Source of the DNA: Oscillospiraceae bacterium
Lineage (GTDB): Bacteria > Bacillota > Clostridia > UBA1381
Length of the DNA: 11,826 bases
Direction of reading: 5' to 3'
NCBI GenBank assembly: GCA_022508725.1
Contig: JAFLUR010000041.1
Location: 1 to 11,826 of the forward strand
Part shown: in pieces, positions 5,867 through 11,826 of the stretch
Layout: each line of letters opens with the position of its first letter
Position numbering within the stretch: the stretch's first letter is position 1
Program-made: the position numbers and the translations under genes
Notes under the pieces: model-generated
Databases searched by the model: none
Told to the model about the DNA's origin: nothing
Seen by the model: only the letters and a program-made list of their open reading frames with translations

Positions 5867-7891
5867 TTATGCCCCTACCAAAGTAAAAATCAGCGTGTCC
5901 AATTCAGAATTCAGCTCATGAATTTTCTCTTCGCTGTTGTTTAAGAATATTTTCCGGGCAGCCACTTCTTTTTCGCCCTTCTTCTTCTCCTCGATGACGT
6001 TCTGAAGTTGTTTTTCGATATCCTTTAATTCATTTGATAAGCTCTCGATAATCCCCTCCTTTATTTCACCCATTTTGCGCTTAACACCGTCGGCAAGAGC
6101 ATTTGCATGATCGTCCGCCATGTTGCTCATGTTGTTAATCGCTTCTTCTTTGATTTTAGCTTTCAAATTTTCCAGTACGCGCGACTGTCCTTGGCTTATA
6201 TTAGCAATAGCAGCTATTCCGACAATCAGAATTCCCGTAATAGGGTTAAGCAATCCCAACATACTCAAAACAACCCCCGCTCCGAATTCAAATGCCGCCG
6301 TCATTGCCAGTTCTTTTCCGATTCCGTTAACACCTCCGGAAACGGCAAGTCCGATATCTCCAACCAGTAATCCTCCCGCAACGCCGGCTACTCTCTGCCA
6401 GAGCGGAACAGAGTCGGCATTGTAATCGTTTCCTATCAATTCAATATTAATGCTGTCAATATCCCGGTGAATCTTTGAGATATCTTTTTCCGCATCGCCG
6501 AGAATATTATTCGCCGCCTCTTCAATTTCCGGAATAAGCACGTTATTCCGCCAATCATTCTGATCTTCGCTGATCTTGCCTTTTAAATAATCGATGATTT
6601 CGACTGCTGCCTTTTCCGTTTGGCTTTTTCCGGGTATAAAACCCAAAGATGTTTCCGGATTAAACTCATCTACCCATGTGTTAATAGATCTGATTACAGC
6701 GGAAATTTGTGATTTAGCCAATCTTTCAAAATGAGTTCCCGCCCTTTCGATTTTAGTCTCCATTTCCGCAGCCACCTGATCTTTTTCCTTTTGAGCGGCA
6801 ACCAATCGCGGCTGAATTTTGGCATACTTATTTTTAATATCATCAAGGGACCTGTCCAACAATGCGCGTTCTTTCGGAATAACAATTTCCAGCGCTTCTC
6901 TGCTGAGAATCCGGCGAACCTGTTTTGCGGGAGAAGCCAGCTTTGCTTTGCCCTTTTCTTTGGTAAGGAAATCGGTCAGCCTCTTTTCAAGCGAATCCAT
7001 TCCGGACCTCTCAATCAAATCCGCATCATTATCCAAACGTCCGTCCAGTGCATCCAAAGCCGAAATGCAGAACACCTCCGGCTGCTGATATATTTTTTTA
7101 AGCTTTGATTCCGCATACTGACGGATTTGAGGCTGCTCACGGGATCTGATCTGATCGAACTTGTTTACGACAAAGAAAACCGAGTCAAAGCTATTACCCT
7201 TAAGATCATTTTCGACAAATTTCATCTCATCTCCCGCGCAGATAGCGTTTGCGTTCAACACATACAGAATGGCATCAACCTTATTTAAGTAATCCATTGT
7301 CACCTTGGTTCTTGTTTCATCTTCATTCAACCCGGGAGAATCAATAATTTCAACACCGTTTTTCAATAATTCCAAAGGATAAAACAATTCAACCTTTTCA
7401 TACGGGCTCTGCAGTTTTATCTGCTTTTCATCCGCCCCCATCGGAATCACAACATAGTCCTCTATTTCATCATAAGGAATTTCAAGCGGAGGAATCGGCT
7501 TATTTTGATATTTTCTCATGTGGCTGACGGCTTTTTCAGCCAATTTTTCCGGTAACGGATTCGGCAGCGGATTCCTGAAATATAAAATTGCTTTTTTCTT
7601 TGTACCGTATTTCACCTCATTGATAACGGCTGTACAAGGCAGCGCGTACGCAGGCAGGATTTCTTCACCCAGCAATGCATTAATAAACGTCGATTTTCCG
7701 TTTTTAAATGTACCCGTAACCATTATCTTAAAAGTGTCGTTCCCGACTCTCGTGCTCAATTCCGCCAGCTCTTTTTCCTTTGACATATTGAGTTCACAGG
7801 TTATTTCCGACGCATTCGCTAAAATTTTTGCCAATTCATTTTGGTTCTTTTGATACTCTTTAAAACTCTCAATAACGTTGTAATTATCCAT
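5867..7891 (-). CDS. Dynamin-like GTPase (second of three)
   Basis: A 674-aa dynamin-family GTPase. A short helical N-terminus (1-50) leads into the GTPase domain: P-loop GTFKNGKST (60-68), switch-I Thr in CTAVI (87), G3 DSPGLNED (184-191), G4 NKFD (243-246) and a G5-like SALD (277-280). The stalk helices run about 315-485. Two hydrophobic runs at about 500-527 and 533-565 (VAGVAGGLLVGDIGLAV; GVVLSMLGLLNPITGILIVGIAAIA) form a likely membrane-inserting region. A coiled coil fills 570-665. AAAGGAG precedes the ATG by eight bases; the gap to the first GTPase gene is 13 bases. It is the only one of the three with the classical N-K-x-D G4 box and a DSPG G3, so it belongs to a different dynamin subgroup. 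Tandem dynamin-like genes often encode hetero-oligomers (as known for Campylobacter DLP1/DLP2), which suggests co-assembly here. Confidence 0.93.
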   Translation of the reverse strand: MDNYNVIESFKEYQKNQNELAKILANASEITCELNMSKEKELAELSTRVGNDTFKIMVTGTFKNGKSTFINALLGEEILPAYALPCTAVINEVKYGTKKKAILYFRNPLPNPLPEKLAEKAVSHMRKYQNKPIPPLEIPYDEIEDYVVIPMGADEKQIKLQSPYEKVELFYPLELLKNGVEIIDSPGLNEDETRTKVTMDYLNKVDAILYVLNANAICAGDEMKFVENDLKGNSFDSVFFVVNKFDQIRSREQPQIRQYAESKLKKIYQQPEVFCISALDALDGRLDNDADLIERSGMDSLEKRLTDFLTKEKGKAKLASPAKQVRRILSREALEIVIPKERALLDRSLDDIKNKYAKIQPRLVAAQKEKDQVAAEMETKIERAGTHFERLAKSQISAVIRSINTWVDEFNPETSLGFIPGKSQTEKAAVEIIDYLKGKISEDQNDWRNNVLIPEIEEAANNILGDAEKDISKIHRDIDSINIELIGNDYNADSVPLWQRVAGVAGGLLVGDIGLAVSGGVNGIGKELAMTAAFEFGAGVVLSMLGLLNPITGILIVGIAAIANISQGQSRVLENLKAKIKEEAINNMSNMADDHANALADGVKRKMGEIKEGIIESLSNELKDIEKQLQNVIEEKKKGEKEVAARKIFLNNSEEKIHELNSELDTLIFTLVGA

Positions 7892-7904
7892 CTCAGTTTC
7901 TCCT

Positions 7905-9806
7905 TTAATATATCATAGCCTTAATAACACTGCTTTGCTTTTGCAGTTCGGAAAGCTTTTCTGCGATTTCTGCCGCATATTTGCCCTCACCCGGAATATT
8001 CGTGCCTTCAATGGCTTCCTCCTGAACGCTCAGCCATTTATCCTCGCTTTTTTCCGCTTCCGTGATAATGTTGTTGTAAATAATCTCCAGTTTTTTCTCG
8101 CTGTCCTCCAAAGACTCCCGGATAAATATCGGCACACAACGCGCAATTTCTTTATTCACTGTCTCTTTCTGCTCCTCGATCTTTTTCTTAAAAAGATGCT
8201 CCGAGATTATCGCGGTTCCGGTTCCGATGCCCATTGTAGCAATTATAGGAACAAATCCGATTGAACTGAACAGCATAAACCCCGCGATACTCAGAACGGC
8301 AGATCCCGCCCGGGCAATGTTACGCTGCTTATCAAGATCATCAAATTCAAGACTTTCTCCGATTGAAAAGTTTCTGAATATTTCTTTATCCGAAACGGTC
8401 TCCTTTTGACAGATAATATACGAATCAAATGTTTTTTCGATTGTGATATTGTACCATCGGGCATCCTCCGCTATCCTTCCGGAAATAATGTTGTCAATTC
8501 CGACAGCCATATTTGTCAATTCGATTTTCGATCTGTACGGAAAATCCTCGGTCCACCATTTTTTGGGATTAGCCGAATGTGCCGCCTCGTACTGGAGCTT
8601 TTCCGTAATATTCGCGGAATACTCGTCTGTCTTTGACAGCAGCAGCTCATAACATTTCGTATACCTCTTTTGCATCTGAAGACGTAAATCTCGCCATACG
8701 AGTTTTGCCTGCGTCAGTTTTTGTTTCTTATCGGAAATCATCTTTTCTCTTTTATCTTTATCCGACTCCTCCGCTATTATCTTTTTTTCATTTAAGGCTG
8801 ATACGGCATAATCCAAAATATTCGATGTTTTTTCAAGCATCCATCCTTCAACGGTCTGAACTCTTTCCGGATATGTAATCCATTCCCCGATTTTCAGTTT
8901 AATCTTGTCTGTTCCGATTATATCGTCAAACGATGAGTCGTTCATCTCAATCTGATACGGAATATACACCGGAATATCCTGTTTCCATGCCGCCAATTTA
9001 TTTTTTATGTACCGAATAACGTCCGCCCGCTCGTTTATGGGAACCAAGTCCAATTTCGTCACAATCATCAACATGAACGGAATCTTTCGCGCAAGCAATC
9101 TCTCTTCTATGAATATTTTTTCGGTCATGCCTAAAGCGGCATTCGCGTTTACCGCTATAATTGCCCCATCGCATCCGAGCAGAGCATCGCTGACCACTTT
9201 AATTCTCGATTCATTCAAATCTCCCGCGCCCGGAGTGTCAATAATCTCAATATTCGTATCATCCAACCATTTTGAATTAACACCCGCCAAAACAGTGCCC
9301 CGAAAATCCTCTCCTCCAAAGTTTTCGGCAACAAGTCCGTCCCACGAATCCTGCGATAATTCTCTTTCGGTAATTTTTTCATTATTCTCATTGAAAGCGA
9401 CAATCATCTCTTTTGAATGATACCGTATTCCGGTCATAACCGCCGTAGTGGGAAGATTCCCTACCGGAAGAAAATCGCGTTCGAGTAATTCATTGATAAA
9501 TGTGCTTTTTCCGCGGTTAAATTCTCCCACTACGGCAATTGTAAAGCGTTCCCGGTTTGCGCTTTGACATATCTTGTCCACTTCCGACGCAAGATCGGAA
9601 AATCCATTCTCCCTCAGGATATTTCCGGAATCGATCAATGCGGAATTAACCTCGTTTCTTATTCTGATTGGCTGCGCTTTTTCAAATTTTTCCCGCATCT
9701 TCGGCGAATTTTCGTCCGTTCCCAAAGGTGTCTCCGGTTTTTCTTTCAATGATTTTTCTTCCGCCGGTTTCTTAAAAAAATCCGAATTTGCAACTTTGTA
9801 TCTCAC
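7905..9806 (-). CDS. Dynamin-like GTPase (first of three)
   Basis: A 633-aa dynamin-family GTPase. Residues 1-50 are a charged, Pro/Lys/Glu-rich tail. The GTPase domain follows: P-loop GEFNRGKST (94-102), switch-I TTAVMTG (120-126), G3 DTPGAGD (190-196) and G4 TKLD (250-253). Helical stalk sequence covers about 320-490. A hydrophobic hairpin at about 499-536 (AGSAVLSIAGFMLFSSIGFVPIIATMGIGTGTAI, split by a short turn) is the likely membrane contact. The C-terminus is a coiled coil ending SVIKAMIY. The start is GTG, six bases after the preceding stop, with AGAGGA placed nine bases ahead and overlapping that stop, so translation is probably coupled to the 179-aa gene. The motifs are intact, so active GTP hydrolysis is expected. 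Confidence 0.93.
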   Translation of the reverse strand: MRYKVANSDFFKKPAEEKSLKEKPETPLGTDENSPKMREKFEKAQPIRIRNEVNSALIDSGNILRENGFSDLASEVDKICQSANRERFTIAVVGEFNRGKSTFINELLERDFLPVGNLPTTAVMTGIRYHSKEMIVAFNENNEKITERELSQDSWDGLVAENFGGEDFRGTVLAGVNSKWLDDTNIEIIDTPGAGDLNESRIKVVSDALLGCDGAIIAVNANAALGMTEKIFIEERLLARKIPFMLMIVTKLDLVPINERADVIRYIKNKLAAWKQDIPVYIPYQIEMNDSSFDDIIGTDKIKLKIGEWITYPERVQTVEGWMLEKTSNILDYAVSALNEKKIIAEESDKDKREKMISDKKQKLTQAKLVWRDLRLQMQKRYTKCYELLLSKTDEYSANITEKLQYEAAHSANPKKWWTEDFPYRSKIELTNMAVGIDNIISGRIAEDARWYNITIEKTFDSYIICQKETVSDKEIFRNFSIGESLEFDDLDKQRNIARAGSAVLSIAGFMLFSSIGFVPIIATMGIGTGTAIISEHLFKKKIEEQKETVNKEIARCVPIFIRESLEDSEKKLEIIYNNIITEAEKSEDKWLSVQEEAIEGTNIPGEGKYAAEIAEKLSELQKQSSVIKAMIY

Positions 9807-9812
9807 TGTACC

Positions 9813-10352
9813 TCATCCTCTCGCTAAATACTTATTATAGAAATCACTGTCGATAGCTTTATACATAGGCAGCAACGATGGTTCAGTCAGTAACTGCAGC
9901 AATTCTCTCATTTGCTTTTCATCGGAAGGCGTATAACCGGTATTCCCCAGGATTGCATTAATTGCCTTATCATACTCATTCATAAGTTTCATTCGACACT
10001 CATTGTACTGTTTTTTATCATAGCCTTTAAGGGCTTCATGTCTGAAAAATCCAATCGGCTTATCAAAATCAATGTTTCTAAACTCTTCTCTGTACTCATA
10101 GTCCTCAAAGCAAACAATTTTTTCGGTGGGAATTTCCAGCGTTATGCCGTATCTGAGAGGAAAAACCAACGTCTTGTCTACTTTTCCCGTTATTTTATAT
10201 TTCAAATACGGAAACGTCACACACAGACAGTCGTTTTTAATCATAAGAACAGGCAGTCCCTGACTGTAACCCATCGGTATCTTGCAGTTCAGCAGGAAAT
10301 CGTTTGTTTTTAAGTTATTTTTAATCTGTTCGATAGATACAACCGGAATCAT
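9813..10352 (-). CDS. Conserved-looking protein of unknown function in the dynamin operon
   Basis: A 179-aa soluble protein that I do not recognise. Residues 1-95 look beta-rich with alternating hydrophobics (PVLMIKNDCLCVTFPYLKYKI, broken by a turn, then VFPLRYGITLEIPTEKIVCFEDY), suggesting a small barrel or sandwich. Residues 105-179 are helical and charged. No signal peptide or membrane segment is visible, and four Cys residues are scattered without a metal-site pattern. The start has a very strong ribosome binding site (GGAGGTGG). It lies 15 bases after the C39-repeat gene and six bases before the first GTPase gene, and its stop overlaps that gene's ribosome binding site. The position suggests an accessory or adaptor subunit of the dynamin machinery; this is inference only. 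Confidence 0.85.
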   Translation of the reverse strand: MIPVVSIEQIKNNLKTNDFLLNCKIPMGYSQGLPVLMIKNDCLCVTFPYLKYKITGKVDKTLVFPLRYGITLEIPTEKIVCFEDYEYREEFRNIDFDKPIGFFRHEALKGYDKKQYNECRMKLMNEYDKAINAILGNTGYTPSDEKQMRELLQLLTEPSLLPMYKAIDSDFYNKYLARG

Positions 10353-10367
10353 TCTTTTCCACCTCCG

Positions 10368-11648
10368 TTACATACACGATATCATCTGGCAGTTTCCGTC
10401 TTCCCACGCATCCAGAAACACATCCAACGGAACCATTTCGCCACATCCGTTCGGATTACCCGAATCATTTAAAATAACCATCGTATTATCAGGATCGCTA
10501 TGATCTACTCCTATCACCTCAACAGCATGGTTTGCATTATCGTCCGGGGTAAACAAATCGTTATTTTCTCCGTACCAGATTTCATCGGCGTCGATTGATA
10601 CAATAATTTTTTTCCCCATTTCCAAATCTCTTTGAAGATCGGAAAAATCATTGTAAAAGCTCATCTCGCTTTGTACACCGTAAAAGTCCAGCAGCTTGTC
10701 CATATTCAGCAGAGAAGTTCCGCTGTCTTCGTCAAACCAACCGTTGCTTTCCGCCAAGTCAACCAATTCCTCAATATCAACTTTCTGATCCGTCAATTCT
10801 TCGATAACAAACTTTTGACTGTAGATAGCGCAGCGTCCGGTATCTCCCTGATATTCCCATTTCGACATGGATTGAGCGGGATCTCCGGAAACCTCACTCA
10901 TATCGGCGCTTGCGGGATCAAAGTTTTCCAAATCATCAATATATGTACCCGAAACATTTCCGATATCACTGATCGGAAGGTCGATAAGTTCAACCGCTCC
11001 GGTTTCAATGTCTATGTTATATATCTCTGTTGTCTCAAACAAATGGTCGGCATCCATATCGCTGTTCAGAACATATGTATCAATTTTTCCGTCTCCGTCA
11101 CTATCAAAATACTGCTCTCTGATTATCGAATCTTCATTTCCATCGCCATCCGAATCCAAATAAGTATAAATATCATCCGCAATTCCATCGCCGTCTGAAT
11201 CATGGATTTTGATTACTTCCTCAAAAATCCCGTCGTTATCCAAATCGCGATATATTGTTTTGCTTTCAATGATACCGTCCTGATTGTAATCTTGACCATC
11301 GACAATAGTATCCGTTATGCCGTCATGATCCGAATCAAAGCTTGAATGGTATGAGTCAATGATGCCGTCATAATCCGAATCCATTCCTAAAGTATCCATG
11401 ATACCATCACCGTCGGTATCGAACAGACTCATATCAAAAATACCGTCCGAATTCGAATCCAACATCATACCATCCCACATTCCGTCCTGATTATAATCCA
11501 TTAATAACGCGTCCGGATTCCCATCTCCGTTCAAATCCACAGCAGCTGTATCAATAATTCCGTCATTGTCGGAATCAATAAAATCAGCATATGAATCCGG
11601 AATCCCGTCGCCGTCAAAATCAAAATTCAAATCCGCAAAACCAAACAT
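10368..11648 (-). CDS. Calcium-binding-repeat protein with C-terminal C39-like (papain-fold) peptidase domain
   Basis: A 426-aa acidic protein. Residues 10-205 hold 14 DxDxDGxxD loops (first DFDGDGIPD, last degenerate DMDADHLFE) like EF-hand or thrombospondin type-3 calcium loops. Residues 206-263 are a linker. Residues about 264-426 match the peptidase C39-like group (C39_2 type): Gln267 as likely oxyanion residue and Cys273 as nucleophile in YQGDTGRCAIYSQ, conserved WFDEDSGTSL, His374 in NHAVEVIG, and Asn394/Asp395 in LNDSGNPNG. So a cysteine peptidase (or bacteriocin-leader-type peptidase fold) is predicted, with the catalytic set apparently intact. There is no signal peptide, so it is probably cytosolic unless exported by a non-classical route; this is unusual for a protein full of calcium loops. 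The start is supported by GGGAGG before the ATG. It is the first gene after the only strong promoter and heads the dynamin operon. The substrate is unknown; an operon partner or a cell-envelope target are possibilities. Confidence 0.9.
   Translation of the reverse strand: MFGFADLNFDFDGDGIPDSYADFIDSDNDGIIDTAAVDLNGDGNPDALLMDYNQDGMWDGMMLDSNSDGIFDMSLFDTDGDGIMDTLGMDSDYDGIIDSYHSSFDSDHDGITDTIVDGQDYNQDGIIESKTIYRDLDNDGIFEEVIKIHDSDGDGIADDIYTYLDSDGDGNEDSIIREQYFDSDGDGKIDTYVLNSDMDADHLFETTEIYNIDIETGAVELIDLPISDIGNVSGTYIDDLENFDPASADMSEVSGDPAQSMSKWEYQGDTGRCAIYSQKFVIEELTDQKVDIEELVDLAESNGWFDEDSGTSLLNMDKLLDFYGVQSEMSFYNDFSDLQRDLEMGKKIIVSIDADEIWYGENNDLFTPDDNANHAVEVIGVDHSDPDNTMVILNDSGNPNGCGEMVPLDVFLDAWEDGNCQMISCM
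11034..11621 (-). repeat. Array of 14 DxDxDG calcium-loop repeats (39-bp, then 45-bp units)
   Basis: The loops start at residues 10, 25, 38, 51, 64, 77, 90, 105, 120, 135, 150, 165, 182 and 197. The period is 13 residues for the loops from 25 to 90, then 15 residues for the loops from 90 to 165, then irregular. The DNA units have diverged, though related strings such as ccgtc and gaatc recur on the plus strand. The two registers suggest the array grew from two different repeat units. Each loop offers the usual Asp/Asn side chains for Ca2+. Confidence 0.85.
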
Positions 11649-11784
11649 TTCAATCCCTCCCGATAATCATACCATTACACTGTAAGAAGCTGTTGTTGAT
11701 TATATGTAACCCCAAAAACGGTAGTATAATACGATTTTTGCAAATTTAGAACTATGTCTTATTTTGTTTCTGCCCTTAAATATA

Positions 11785-11813
11785 ATAATAGCATAATCGA
11801 CCAATCATGTCAA
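11785..11813 (-). promoter_or_regulatory. Sigma-A promoter of the dynamin operon
   Basis: On the minus strand TTGACA (11813-11808) is followed by a 17-base spacer and TATTAT (11790-11785), a near-consensus housekeeping promoter. Transcription would start near 11778 and give a leader of about 130 bases before the ATG at 11648. The leader is A+T-rich with no recognisable riboswitch. A weaker TATACT near 11726 lacks a good -35. No other strong promoter is seen between this and the last operon gene. Confidence 0.75.
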
Positions 11814-11826
11814 GTATATCCCGGCA

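Noticed and set aside
3764..9806. Three GTPase genes considered as recent tandem duplicates
   Set aside because: They differ in N-terminal extensions, G3/G4 wording (DTPG/TKLD versus DSPG/NKFD), membrane segments and length, so any duplication is ancient.
10632..11198. 188-codon plus-strand ORF opposite the calcium-repeat/C39-type gene
   Set aside because: It mirrors the GAT/GAC-rich repeats of the real gene as Ile/Val-rich sequence and shows no initiation signal or recognisable motif.
11714..11739. Possible hairpin (aaaaacg...cgattttt) in the operon leader, considered as an attenuator
   Set aside because: The inner stem is only CG and TA pairs with bulges, and on the transcribed strand the T-run is followed by GGGG, so it is unlikely to terminate.
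1..11826. CRISPR arrays, tRNA/rRNA genes, insertion-sequence ends
   Set aside because: No spaced direct repeats, RNA gene motifs or transposase genes with terminal inverted repeats were found by eye.

Overview
The window looks like chromosomal DNA of a low-GC Firmicute, most likely a clostridial (gut-type) anaerobe. The evidence is A+T-rich sequence, strong AGGAGG-type ribosome binding sites, a textbook sigma-A promoter, and remnants of a lipoprotein and a cysteine desulfurase that read like Clostridia. TAA and TGA both serve as ordinary stops, so the genetic code is standard. All intact genes lie on the minus strand.

Right part (11813 down to 3232): one promoter (TTGACA-17-TATTAT) drives a compact six-gene operon with gaps of 4 to 15 bases. 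In order it encodes: (1) a 426-aa protein with 14 DxDxDG calcium-binding repeats followed by a papain-like C39-type peptidase domain; (2) a 179-aa protein of unknown family; (3-5) three different large dynamin-like GTPases of 633, 674 and 696 aa, each with intact G1, G3 and G4 motifs and a C-terminal hydrophobic, Gly/Ala-rich segment; (6) a 175-aa protein with a predicted membrane hairpin, translationally coupled to the third GTPase. I know of no named system with this exact composition. A membrane-remodelling, membrane-surveillance or defence machine with a protease arm is the best inference.

Middle (3231 to 2109): a gene graveyard. On the plus strand are a decayed substrate-binding lipoprotein (two pieces with an internal deletion and frame change) and a truncated, frameshifted cysteine desulfurase. 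On the minus strand are a doubtful coding remnant and a bidirectional rho-independent terminator. The terminator is the first convincing one downstream of the dynamin operon.

Left part (2108 to 95): a polymorphic-toxin locus. A 166-aa ORF and a 387-aa ORF lie in the same frame and are separated by a single TGA. The downstream ORF lacks a ribosome binding site and opens with GTG. Together they look like one toxin gene of about 560 codons interrupted by a stop. The encoded protein has an alpha-helical N-terminus, a phage head-protein-like CxxC...PPxHPNCxC motif, a hydrophobic pretoxin-like segment, 30-residue tandem repeats, and a C-terminal domain matching the Ntox50 family of predicted RNase toxins. 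A well-initiated 101-aa ORF directly behind it is the likely immunity protein. A perfect 14-bp palindrome with a LacI-family-like core sits just upstream of the locus and may be an operator.

Whether the toxin locus and the dynamin operon work together is not shown by the sequence. They are co-oriented but separated by about 1.1 kb of debris and a terminator.
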